Source: JBBRGG01 sp038240875 (GTDB lineage Bacteria; Planctomycetota; Phycisphaerae; Phycisphaerales; UBA1924). From it: 11,865 nt of DNA. Positions within the stretch are counted from its first letter, which is position 1. Each line of letters begins with the position of its first letter. Under the pieces are notes generated by a model, which saw nothing but the letters and a program-made list of their open reading frames with translations, did not search any database and had not been told where the DNA came from. Of the stretch, positions 1 to 7,240 are shown in pieces. The stretch lies in NCBI GenBank assembly GCA_038240875.1, contig JBBRGG010000104.1, forward strand, positions 1 through 11,865, given 5' to 3'. Made by a program: the position numbers and the translations under genes.

Positions 1-2
1 CC

Positions 3-959
3 GACAACGCCGCCGCAACTCGCTTGTCGGGCGTCGCAACGATCGTGCTCACGCTCATCGGCTGGTCGAGCATCCCTCTTTTCTTGAAGTACTTTTCCGA
101 CTTCATCGACCCATGGACCGCCAACGGCTGGCGCTACGCCATCTCCGCCGTTCTCTGGATGCCCGTGCTCGTTTGGGCATACTCGCGCCGCCGCGTTCCC
201 AACAAACTCTGGACCGCAGCGTTCATCCCTAGCATCTTTAACGCTCTTGGCCAAATCTGTTTCGCTTGGGCTCCGTACTTGATCGACCCAGGCCTGATGA
301 CCTTTGGCCTTCGCTTGCAGATTGTTTTCGTCGCAATTGGTGCCGCCACGCTCTTTGCCAGCGAACGCGCACTGCTTCGTCGCCCCGCGTTTCTCATCGG
401 CCTCATCGTCGTCGCCGGTGGCACACTCGCCACCGTCCTCTTCAAAGATGGCGGCTTCCAAGCCAAAAGTACATTGGGCATCATCATCGCCATCGCGTCG
501 GGCCTCTTCTACGCCTGTTACGCCCTCTCTGTCCGCAAGTTCATGACTGGTATGAACCCTATCGTCGCCTTCGCCGCCGTCTCGCAATATACGTCTCTCG
601 TCCTCGTCCTTCTCATGATCGTCATAGTTCCCGACCACGGCGTAGGCGTCTTCAAGCTCACCGATACTCAGCTCCTTCTACTCGTAGTTTCGAGCGTCGT
701 CGGCATCGGGCTAGGCCACACGCTCTACTTCTACTCAATTGGAAGACTCGGCGTCGCTGTCTCCGCAGGCGTGGTCCAGCTTCAACCCTTCATCGTCTCG
801 ATCTTCTCCGTCTTTATGTTCAACGAAAAACTACTGCCCATCCAATGGGTCACGGGGTGCATCGCCGTGTGCGGAGCAGCCATCATGCTCGTCACGCAGC
901 ACCGCTGGGCGATGCAGCGCGTCAAAGAAGCACGCATGGAAAGCAACCGCCTTCACTAG
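3..959 (+). CDS. EamA/DMT-superfamily transporter, 5' end outside window
   Basis: An inner-membrane permease of the drug/metabolite transporter superfamily; the substrate cannot be told from sequence. The frame is open from base 3 without a stop. The first possible initiator is TTG at 24, which would give 311 residues, but the gene may start further left, so I treat it as 5'-partial. The protein is almost wholly hydrophobic, with about ten membrane segments in two halves, as in tandem EamA domains. Counting from the TTG, the second half begins near residue 150 (a stretch starting GIIIAIASGLFYACYALS). The last repeat has the typical pattern of a GxxLYFYSIGRLG-like segment, then QLQPFIVSIFSVFMFNEKL and a closing helix near 275-292. 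A short basic, cytoplasmic-looking tail follows. About 100 bases separate it from queC on the same strand, with no clear terminator, so co-transcription is possible. The family call is firm; the substrate is unknown. Confidence 0.85.
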   Translation, partial: DNAAATRLSGVATIVLTLIGWSSIPLFLKYFSDFIDPWTANGWRYAISAVLWMPVLVWAYSRRRVPNKLWTAAFIPSIFNALGQICFAWAPYLIDPGLMTFGLRLQIVFVAIGAATLFASERALLRRPAFLIGLIVVAGGTLATVLFKDGGFQAKSTLGIIIAIASGLFYACYALSVRKFMTGMNPIVAFAAVSQYTSLVLVLLMIVIVPDHGVGVFKLTDTQLLLLVVSSVVGIGLGHTLYFYSIGRLGVAVSAGVVQLQPFIVSIFSVFMFNEKLLPIQWVTGCIAVCGAAIMLVTQHRWAMQRVKEARMESNRLH

Positions 960-1096
960 CTAACCCCGCAACACTCGCTCGCATCATCCCCAGCTGAGCA
1001 ACGATAACATACAGCAAACGCACCTAATCAACACACCCATACCAGCAACCAGTCCGAGCCGTGTTGCCTCCGGTTTCCTACACTTTCCGAGTACCA

Positions 1097-1873
1097 ATGC
1101 ACCCACACCCCAACTCCAATTCCATCACCAATCTTAACACCAACACCAATCCAAAATCAGCGGTGGTGCTTCTCTCAGGCGGACTCGACAGCGCCGTCAC
1201 ACTCGCGCTCGCGCGTCGCGAAGGCATCGAGTGTGTCTGCCTCAGCGTTGACTATGGCCAGCGCCACAAAGGCGAACTCATCGCCGCGAAACACATCGCG
1301 CGCAGCCTTGGTGCGCGCGAACACGTCGTGCTCACCATCGACATGCGCGCCATCGGGGCTTCGGCACTCACCGCCGACATTGCTGTTCCTAAAGCAAACG
1401 TACCCCACGCAACCGCAACCAGCGACATCCCGATCACCTACGTTCCTGCGCGAAACCTCATCTTCCTCTCCATGGCGGCCGCGATGGCCGAGGCACGAGA
1501 ATGCCGCGAAGTCCACATCGGCGTCAACGCCGTGGACTATTCCGGCTACCCCGATTGTCGCCCCGACTTCATCAACTCCTTCGCACATACATGCAACCTC
1601 GCCACGCGTGCAGGCGTCGAAACCGCCGAGCCTTGGCTCGTCATCCACACGCCACTGATTCGCCTGTCAAAAGCGGAGATCATCCACGCTGGCCACGCTG
1701 CCGGGCTTGACTTTTCTCTCACGCGTTCTTGCTACGACCCTACCGATTCTGAACACAATTTAGGCCTTGCTTGTGGCCAGTGCGATAGCTGCCGTATCCG
1801 CGCCAAGGGCTTCGCCGACGCTGCAATTCCCGATCCAACGCGCTACGTCGCATCACACACAGGCGATCGCTAA
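1097..1873 (+). CDS. queC: 7-cyano-7-deazaguanine (preQ0) synthase QueC
   Basis: ATP-dependent conversion of 7-carboxy-7-deazaguanine plus ammonia to preQ0, the precursor of queuosine in tRNA. Numbering here is from a GTG at 1061 (270 aa). The PP-loop ATP-binding motif SGGLDS lies at 39-44, followed by SVDYGQRHK (62-70). The motif ITYVPARN (125-132) and GVNAVDYSGYPDCRP (154-168) are typical of the family. Four zinc-ligand cysteines are present at 224, 238, 241 and 244 (SCYDP...CGQCDSC). I prefer the ATG at 1097 (residue 13) as start. Neither it nor the GTG has a Shine-Dalgarno site, and the segment before the PP-loop is a low-complexity Asn/Thr run absent from ordinary QueC, so the exact start is uncertain. 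The stop codon overlaps the start of queE. No preQ1 riboswitch is visible upstream. Confidence 0.96.
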   Translation: MHPHPNSNSITNLNTNTNPKSAVVLLSGGLDSAVTLALARREGIECVCLSVDYGQRHKGELIAAKHIARSLGAREHVVLTIDMRAIGASALTADIAVPKANVPHATATSDIPITYVPARNLIFLSMAAAMAEARECREVHIGVNAVDYSGYPDCRPDFINSFAHTCNLATRAGVETAEPWLVIHTPLIRLSKAEIIHAGHAAGLDFSLTRSCYDPTDSEHNLGLACGQCDSCRIRAKGFADAAIPDPTRYVASHTGDR

Positions 1874-2664
1874 TGAACTCCAACTCTCCATACCGAGGCG
1901 GCCCGCTCCCAGTCTTTGGCGAATCCACAAACCAAGTTCTCGCCGCCACCACACTCCCCATTTCCGAAACCTTCTTCTCCGTTCAAGGCGAAGGCGTCTT
2001 GACCGGCGTCCCCAGCTTCTTCGTCCGAACTAGTGGCTGCAACCTTCGCTGCGCCTGGTGCGACACGCCTTACGCGTCATGGTCACCCAGCGGCACGGTT
2101 CGCACTCTGGAATCAATCCTCGAAGAACGCCGTTCGATTGCTGTTACTCAATCCATACGCCACGTAGTCCTGACCGGTGGCGAGCCCATGCTCTTTGCCG
2201 CAATCGAAAGCCTTTGCGCGAGCTGGGCCAAGGAACGCGTCCACGTCACCATCGAAACCGCAGGCACTATCTTTCGCGATCTTCACTGCGATTTGATGTC
2301 CATCAGCCCCAAGCTCGCCAACAGCACTCCAATAGTCGGCGACCCGCGCGACCCATCGAGCATCTGGCGCACTCGCCACGAAGAACGCCGCCTCAACATG
2401 AGCGTGCTCCAACAACTTATCGATCTCTATCCATCGCGCCAACTCAAGTTCGTTGTGAGCGAACCCGCGCAGCTCATCGAGATCGAGCAGCTTTTCGCCA
2501 AGCTCCAAGGCTTGCTTCCCGAGCAAATCCTTCTCATGCCCGAAGGCGTCATAACGCCCACGCGCGAGCGCACCAGTTGGGTCGTCGAAGCCTGCAAAGC
2601 CCGCGGTTGGCGCTACTGCCACCGCCTTCACATCGAGCTCTTTGGCAACGTCCGAGGCACGTAA
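1873..2664 (+). CDS. queE: 7-carboxy-7-deazaguanine synthase QueE (radical SAM)
   Basis: Radical-SAM enzyme that contracts 6-carboxy-tetrahydropterin to 7-carboxy-7-deazaguanine, the substrate of QueC. The [4Fe-4S] cluster motif CxxxCxxC is at C56, C60 and C63, inside TSGCNLRCAWCDTPYASW. It is preceded by the QueE signature SVQGEGVLTGVPSFFVR (36-52). Other family marks are TGGEP (101-105, SAM-binding), ETAGT (128-132), SPK (145-147), LMPEG (221-225) and the C-terminal RLHIELFGNVRG. The ATG overlaps the queC stop as TAATG, so translation is probably coupled and stoichiometry linked. The start carries about 25 residues before the usual beginning of QueE, with no internal Met before the core, so the coupled ATG is the best choice. 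No queD or queF is present in the window; those steps must be encoded elsewhere. Confidence 0.96.
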   Translation: MNSNSPYRGGPLPVFGESTNQVLAATTLPISETFFSVQGEGVLTGVPSFFVRTSGCNLRCAWCDTPYASWSPSGTVRTLESILEERRSIAVTQSIRHVVLTGGEPMLFAAIESLCASWAKERVHVTIETAGTIFRDLHCDLMSISPKLANSTPIVGDPRDPSSIWRTRHEERRLNMSVLQQLIDLYPSRQLKFVVSEPAQLIEIEQLFAKLQGLLPEQILLMPEGVITPTRERTSWVVEACKARGWRYCHRLHIELFGNVRGT

Positions 2665-2767
2665 ATATGCTTGGTAACACGTGTGTTTGCCTTGGGCCCC
2701 GTCTGTCCGAGAGAGGTTTCCCTTAAGTACTCGTCGCGGCTTTGCCCTTATTTCTACTGTGTTTGCA

Positions 2768-3625
2768 TCACACTTTCGCAAACGCCAGCACTTCCGGCGG
2801 CAGCGACTTGATCCCTCTTCGCTGCGCCTTTGCAACCGCATATTCCATGCTTCGCCGATACCGCGTGAGAACGCGATCAGTCACCGGAATTCCTCGGCGC
2901 TCCATCTCGTCAATGGCATACCGCCACGCGTGATACTCCTCCAAACACCGTGGCTTATACACCCCAAGCCCGATCACATGATGCCCAACTTCATGGAACA
3001 AAATCGCTACCGACATCGGCCCTTTGGGCTTAGGCGCTTCGATGAGCCGTACGCGTGAACCATCGCGATACAAAAGTTCCCAGGCGACGCCCGACATGTT
3101 ACTTCGCCACTTGCGGACGCGGATGCCATGCATATTGAGCAGTTCGCGTGCCGCGGCTTCATACTTCTCAACCTGCGTTTGCTTGGGCGCTTTCTTCGCT
3201 CGTGCGGCAACACGCACTGGCCCACTTGTTAGCTCTATCACAGGTCTACTAGTAGGGCCTTTCGCAGGTCCAATCAAACTTGGCTTCGCAACCACACGCG
3301 AGATACGTTGCACTTCCTTTATCCGCATTTCCTTCGTCGACACTTCCTTCGCGCGTAAATCGACTGCTTCTTCCACCTCAGCCCGTGTTACAAGCAACGC
3401 ATCCGCAATCGATGCAATCTTGGGCTTGATCTCAACTGGCTCGATTGGTTTTGACTCAATCTGTTTAGGCTCAACTCGTGCAGCTTTCAGCGCGTTGAGC
3501 GCGCTAGCCATCCCGTTCACCGTGCACGCAACCACATTGGCAAACACATCCCATAACGTCGGCTCGCGCGATTCTTTCGCGAGCGACGCCTCTCGCGCAG
3601 CTTGAGCAGGCGTTCTTCGGCTCAT
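2768..3625 (-). CDS. HExxH zinc-metalloprotease-like protein of unknown function
   Basis: 285 residues in two parts. Residues 1-150 are low in complexity and rich in Lys, Glu, Pro and Ala (for example EPKQIESKPIEPVEIKPK at 52-69), probably disordered. Residues 153-285 look folded. They contain HEVGHH at 211-216, a gluzincin-type HExxH in which H211 and H215 would bind zinc and E212 would be catalytic. Fourteen residues on, LEEYHAWRYA (228-237) holds an ExxAxxxA pattern (E230, A233, A237) like that carrying the third ligand in ImmA/IrrE-type peptidases. There is no signal peptide or membrane segment, so it should be cytoplasmic. The ATG overlaps the fmt stop as ATGA, so translation is coupled to fmt. 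I do not know its substrate. A link to N-terminal maturation of proteins is only suggested by the def-fmt context. The zinc site is read directly; the protease activity is inference. Confidence 0.82.
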   Translation of the reverse strand: MSRRTPAQAAREASLAKESREPTLWDVFANVVACTVNGMASALNALKAARVEPKQIESKPIEPVEIKPKIASIADALLVTRAEVEEAVDLRAKEVSTKEMRIKEVQRISRVVAKPSLIGPAKGPTSRPVIELTSGPVRVAARAKKAPKQTQVEKYEAAARELLNMHGIRVRKWRSNMSGVAWELLYRDGSRVRLIEAPKPKGPMSVAILFHEVGHHVIGLGVYKPRCLEEYHAWRYAIDEMERRGIPVTDRVLTRYRRSMEYAVAKAQRRGIKSLPPEVLAFAKV

Positions 3626-4689
3626 GGCGTATTGCCCCCCGCGGGTTTCGTGCTTACCACCTTGCTAGCCATTGTGCCCGCCATCTTGCCGATGAGCATC
3701 GTCCCCGTCGCAAATTTGCGACCGCGCTGCAGATCATCCCACGCCATCGCCTTCTTGCCCGGGCTTTGAACTTCAACAAGCCGCAGCGCGCCGACCGCGC
3801 ACGCAACCATTCCCTGCTCCGCGTCGATCAGCGTGCCCGGCACGAAGCCACTCTTCGCGCTACGCGCATCCGCAGTATCACCATCAACCTCTTCTACCCG
3901 CCACAACTTCAACTCTTCAGGTTTCGCCGCGCCAGCCCAATCATTCTTCGCCACACCCTTCGCCACAACCTGTACCGTCACGCCTGGCCAGGCATTCAGC
4001 GCATGCACCCGCGCCCTACACACCTTCGCATCCCCGAAATCAATCCACGCGTCATCGCGCGATAACTTCCGCGCCCGAGTCGCTCGCGACTCATCCTGCG
4101 CAGCGCCCACCAGTGTTCCTGCGGCATGCTTTGCCAGCACATCCAACACCGCGGGCGCGCCATCTTCCGCAAGCAAATCATGCAACGTCGCCGTCGTGTG
4201 CGTTGGCTCAATCATTCGTTTCGTCGTCGCGAGTACCAGCCCCGCGTCCATACGCTGCGCTAGCGTGATCACGCTGTTTCCCGTCTCGAGATCCCCCGCG
4301 AGGATCGCCGCGTGGATCGGTGCCGCCCCGCGCCAGCGTGGCAACAGCGACGCGTGCAAATTAAGCGCGAATCGATCCTTCAACAACGCCTCACCCATCT
4401 TCTGTCCAAAGGCAATCACCACCCACGCGTCAACCTGCCCATGCCCATCACGAATCGCGTTCGTAACTTCCGCAACGTTCGCATCCACCGGCTTGATCAT
4501 CGGCGTGCCCACAAACTCCTTCGTCGCAACTTCACCAATTGAGGTCGCCGTCAACGCCCCGCCCCGCCCCGCAGGCTTGTCCGGCTGCGTCACAATCAAC
4601 GCGACCTCATGCTCCCGCATGAGCGCACGCAGCGTCGGCAGGCCAAAGGCCCCCGACCCGAAAAACGCGATGCGCATACGTTCTGACAA
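3622..4689 (-). CDS. fmt: Methionyl-tRNA formyltransferase Fmt
   Basis: Transfers formyl from 10-formyl-tetrahydrofolate to Met-tRNA(fMet) for initiation of translation in the cytoplasm. The Rossmann-like formyltransferase domain starts at MRIAFFGSGAFG. The catalytic triad matching E. coli N108/H110/D146 is N110, H112 and D148, within NLHASLLPRWRGAAPIHAA and the MDAG segment. The C-terminal tRNA-binding domain begins near LSRDDAWIDF and holds the family's VHALNAWPGV stretch. At 355 aa it is longer than the roughly 315 aa usual for the family; the extra sits in the C-terminal domain and tail. I choose the TTG at 4689: an AGGA lies 5 bases upstream of it, and MSERMRI aligns in length with E. 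coli MSESLRI. The ATG four codons later has no well-placed Shine-Dalgarno site. It lies downstream of def and is coupled to the metalloprotease-like gene. Confidence 0.96.
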   Translation of the reverse strand: MSERMRIAFFGSGAFGLPTLRALMREHEVALIVTQPDKPAGRGGALTATSIGEVATKEFVGTPMIKPVDANVAEVTNAIRDGHGQVDAWVVIAFGQKMGEALLKDRFALNLHASLLPRWRGAAPIHAAILAGDLETGNSVITLAQRMDAGLVLATTKRMIEPTHTTATLHDLLAEDGAPAVLDVLAKHAAGTLVGAAQDESRATRARKLSRDDAWIDFGDAKVCRARVHALNAWPGVTVQVVAKGVAKNDWAGAAKPEELKLWRVEEVDGDTADARSAKSGFVPGTLIDAEQGMVACAVGALRLVEVQSPGKKAMAWDDLQRGRKFATGTMLIGKMAGTMASKVVSTKPAGGNTP

Positions 4690-4863
4690 TTAGTTCCTGT
4701 CACATAAATACGACTTGTTTAAAACTCGTTTCGGTACTCGACAAGTTTGTAGATTCGCTACGAATCCCTCACAGAATCACGCCATCTTCTCATGGCGCAG
4801 GCACTCCGCCTGTGTCCACTTCTTCATTCTGTAAGAGGTTCTAAGTCAAATCACGTTGGCATC
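4690..4863 (-). other. def-fmt gap: probable structured fmt leader
   Basis: A 174-base gap without a gene, rich in perfect inverted repeats. Arms 4771-4777 and 4826-4832 (7 bp) enclose two adjoining hairpins: 4780-4785 with 4792-4797 (6 bp, 6-nt loop) and 4798-4802 with 4808-4812 (5 bp, 5-nt loop). Together these make a possible three-way junction. Separate hairpin 4752-4757/4761-4766 (6 bp, 3-nt loop) and long-loop dyad 4713-4718/4741-4746 lie nearer fmt. Read on the minus strand, this series ends about 20 bases before the AGGA of fmt. It could be a terminator of def lacking a U-run, a processing site, or a regulatory 5' leader. No convincing -35/-10 pair was seen. Confidence 0.4.
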
Positions 4864-5427
4864 TTACCCATCCTCGCGTTCAAGCCCGCGAACCGCCGCC
4901 TTGTTCTTGAGTCGCGCCGCCTGCGTCATCTTGTCGATTATCAGCACGCCATCAAGGTGATCAAGCTCATGCTGCCAGCACCGCGCCAGCAACCCCGCTC
5001 CGCGTAGCGAAAATCGCTTGCCATCAATATCCAAAGCTTCTATCGTAACAATCGGCGGCCTTACCACATCTCCGCGAATCTCCGGCAGACTCAAACACCC
5101 TTCTTCATAAGGCGTAACTCCACCCGGGTCAAACGTAACCACCGGATTGATGTACACTACCGCGCCATCGGTCGCAGTGAGGGGAGAGCCTTGCGTCTCT
5201 TCAAACGACCTGCCATCTTCCGCTGGCACATCCACGACAAAGATCCGAAGCGACACGCCCACCTGCGGAGCAGCGAGTCCAATCCCCTCGGATTCATACA
5301 TGATGTCAATCATGTCATCAACAAGTTGGCCCAGTCGCTCGTCAAACTCGCGCACAGGTGTCGCAACCTTGCGAAGCACGGGGTCAGGATAAATCCGAAT
5401 CCGATATTTCTGGTCTTCTTTAGCCAT
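4864..5427 (-). CDS. def: Peptide deformylase Def
   Basis: Metal-dependent removal of the N-formyl group from nascent proteins, the reverse partner of Fmt. All three family motifs are intact in 187 residues: motif I GIGLAAPQVG at 48-57, motif II EGCLS at 109-113 with metal ligand C111, and motif III QHELDHLDG at 152-160 with ligands H153 and H157 and catalytic E154. The length is normal for the family. The ATG at 5427 is preceded by AGGA with a 7-base spacer, so the start is well supported. It is the first gene of a minus-strand group with fmt and the metalloprotease-like gene. It faces a TPR gene across a divergent intergenic region. A short loop around residues 70-90 (DGRSFEETQGSPLTATDG) is longer than in E. 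coli Def but lies outside the active site. Confidence 0.97.
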   Translation of the reverse strand: MAKEDQKYRIRIYPDPVLRKVATPVREFDERLGQLVDDMIDIMYESEGIGLAAPQVGVSLRIFVVDVPAEDGRSFEETQGSPLTATDGAVVYINPVVTFDPGGVTPYEEGCLSLPEIRGDVVRPPIVTIEALDIDGKRFSLRGAGLLARCWQHELDHLDGVLIIDKMTQAARLKNKAAVRGLEREDG

Positions 5428-5510
5428 CGACCAATCCTACGGCTACCGCTTCAATCAGTCGACTACCAAGCCCAAATCACGCCCTCCACGCGCCTCCCAT
5501 CCGCCTCACC

Positions 5511-5552
5511 CGATGGTCGCCCTCACCATCGCGAACACCCAACACGTATAAT
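5511..5552 (+). promoter_or_regulatory. Candidate promoter with operator-like dyad for the TPR gene
   Basis: A perfect TATAAT (5547-5552, preceded by G) lies in the divergent gap between def and the TPR gene. The -35 position shows no good TTGACA match but is partly covered by a perfect dyad, CGATGGT (5511-5517) and ACCATCG (5525-5531) with a 7-base centre. A repressor or activator site there is plausible. The implied transcript start near 5559 would leave a leader of about 155 bases, which includes a direct repeat CGTACACT at 5597-5604 and 5609-5616. The -10 match is seen; function is inferred. Confidence 0.35.
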
Positions 5553-5702
5553 CCGGGGGCTTGATTCGCCGAACCGTGCAACCGCTGCACCAAAGTCGTA
5601 CACTTCGCCGTACACTGTGGAGTACTGGTAGGCAATTCGGCGTCGGCATAGGTTAATAGCCCAGCGTGGGTACTGATCTTTCCGACCATTTATTCTCGAA
5701 GC

Positions 5703-5707
5703 AGGAG
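5703..5707 (+). promoter_or_regulatory. Shine-Dalgarno site deciding a TTG start
   Basis: AGGAG at 5703-5707 is 6 bases upstream of the in-frame TTG at 5714. The upstream GTG at 5666 has no such site. This moves the likely start of the TPR gene 16 codons downstream. Confidence 0.6.
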
Positions 5708-5713
5708 CTTGGC

Positions 5714-7222
5714 TTGGGTCTCTTTGACCGCAAGAAGGATGATGACGCGAGCAAGTCTGGAGCCCCTGGCGCCAACGACGCTCCGCTGCGCTCGATGGAA
5801 AAAGCCACTCGTTTTTTCGATCACGCCAAGACCGTTCATGAAGCCACAAACTTTGAGTACGCCGTCCAGTCTTGGCTTAGTGGCATGCGCTTCGACCCCG
5901 ACAGCATCACCGCCCTCGAAGGTTTCTGCAATTCCATGGCTGCCTATCTCGGCGAGTCCGGGGGCAAAAAAGGCGTCGGCAAAGACGTTGCCCGCTCCGT
6001 CTCCGCCAAGAACGACGTCGATAAATACCTCACCGCCCTCCTCGAATGGGCCCAGCGTCCCGACGACGGCGTCCTTGCCACCCGCGCGGTCGAAGCCGCT
6101 GGTCAAGCCCTTCTTCCCGAATCCTGCGTTTGGCTCGCACAGCGTGCCCTGCCCCGCGTGACCAAAGAAAAGCGCCCGCGCAAAGACCTCGCCCTTAAAA
6201 TCTCCGAAGCCGCCCAAAAAGTCGGTGCCTATGACATGGCCCTCTCCGCCGCAGAGGCCGCTCTTCGCATCGATCCCGCGGATGGCGAAATCAATACCAT
6301 GATCCGCACCATGGCCGCCCAAGCCACCATGACCCGTGGCGGCTACGAACGCTCCGGCGACGCCGGCGGCTTTCGCCAAAACGTTCGCGACATCGACAAG
6401 CAGCGCCAACTTGAAGAGGCCGATCGCGTCGTCAAAACCGACGAAACCATCGAACGCCTCATCACCGCCGTCGAAGCCGATATCAAGGCCCGCCCCGACG
6501 ACATGCCCACCCAAGACCGCCTCGCCAAGCTCCTCATGGAGCGTGGCCGCCCCGCCGACGAAGAGCGCGCGCACCAGGTGTATACTAAAATCTATACACA
6601 ATTCAAGCAGTTCCGCTACCGCGAACTCGCCGGCGATATCCGCATTCGCCAGCAACGCCGCGTCGTTTCCGAACTCAAACAAATGCTCGATTCGGCTCCC
6701 GACGACGAAGACGTTACCCGTATGCACGCCGACGCCGAAGCCCTTCACAACGCACTCGAAATCTCCGAGTGGAAGCTTCGCGTCGAAAACTACCCAACCG
6801 ACCTAGCTCGCAAATACGAACTGGGCAAGCGCTGTGTCCGCGCTGGCCAATACAACGAAGCCATCGAAGTCCTCCAAGAGGCTCAGGCCGATCCAAAAAA
6901 CCGAATTCAAACCCTCAACCTTCTCGGGCAGAGCTTCCTCAAAATTGACTGGATCGACGAAGCCATCGAAGCATTTCGCCGCGCTCTCGATGGCCGCGAC
7001 ATCATGCCCGAACTCCAGATGGAACTTCGCTATTGGCTCATGTCCGCTCTCGAAACCCGAGCCCGCAACAACAACGACCTCGCCGCCGCCGAAGAATCCG
7101 AACGCATCGCCAGCTCAATTGCCGTTCAACAAATCACCTATCGCGACATCCGTCAACGGCGTGATTCCGCCAAGCGACTCGCCGCCGAGCTTCGCGCGAA
7201 AAAGGCCGCTCCTCAAGGCTGA
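5714..7222 (+). CDS. TPR-repeat protein of unknown function
   Basis: A soluble tetratricopeptide-repeat scaffold with no signal peptide or enzyme motif. Longer forms from GTG 5666 (518 aa) are possible. I choose TTG 5714 because AGGAG lies 6 bases upstream and the result begins MGLFDRKKDDD, a natural N-terminus; this gives 502 aa. TPR-like helical pairs are visible near residues 40-65 (EYAVQSWLSGMRFDPDS), 172-192 (YDMALSAAEAALRIDPADGE) and most clearly 364-425 (KYELGKRCVRAGQYNEAIEVL, then GQSFLKIDWIDEAIEAFRRAL). A charged helical stretch (about 220-350) and a basic tail ending AAELRAKKAAPQG flank them. Such proteins usually hold complexes together; the partner is unknown. It is followed 18 bases later by kdsB on the same strand, so the two may share a transcript. 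Confidence 0.87.
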   Translation: MGLFDRKKDDDASKSGAPGANDAPLRSMEKATRFFDHAKTVHEATNFEYAVQSWLSGMRFDPDSITALEGFCNSMAAYLGESGGKKGVGKDVARSVSAKNDVDKYLTALLEWAQRPDDGVLATRAVEAAGQALLPESCVWLAQRALPRVTKEKRPRKDLALKISEAAQKVGAYDMALSAAEAALRIDPADGEINTMIRTMAAQATMTRGGYERSGDAGGFRQNVRDIDKQRQLEEADRVVKTDETIERLITAVEADIKARPDDMPTQDRLAKLLMERGRPADEERAHQVYTKIYTQFKQFRYRELAGDIRIRQQRRVVSELKQMLDSAPDDEDVTRMHADAEALHNALEISEWKLRVENYPTDLARKYELGKRCVRAGQYNEAIEVLQEAQADPKNRIQTLNLLGQSFLKIDWIDEAIEAFRRALDGRDIMPELQMELRYWLMSALETRARNNNDLAAAEESERIASSIAVQQITYRDIRQRRDSAKRLAAELRAKKAAPQG

Positions 7223-7240
7223 CTTCTTTCCGCATAGCAC

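Noticed and set aside
2665..2767. An 8-bp palindrome ACACGTGT (2677-2684) in the convergent gap after queE, considered as a terminator.
   Set aside because: As a hairpin it leaves too small a loop and too few pairs, and no T-run follows. It may be chance.
4831..4863. A stretch resembling the 5' part of a preQ1-I riboswitch (AGAGGTTCTAAG) on the plus strand.
   Set aside because: The pairing partner and the A-rich tail of that riboswitch are missing, and it is antisense to the def-fmt transcript and not upstream of a queuosine gene.
5690..6748. A 352-codon open frame antisense to the TPR gene, and similar long antisense frames over fmt (3833-4693), pyrG (9038-9454, 9467-9781) and the right-hand gene.
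   Set aside because: They mirror the strong codon bias of the real genes, give Gly/Phe/Asp- or Ser/Ala-rich proteins without domains, and the opposite strand encodes recognised families.
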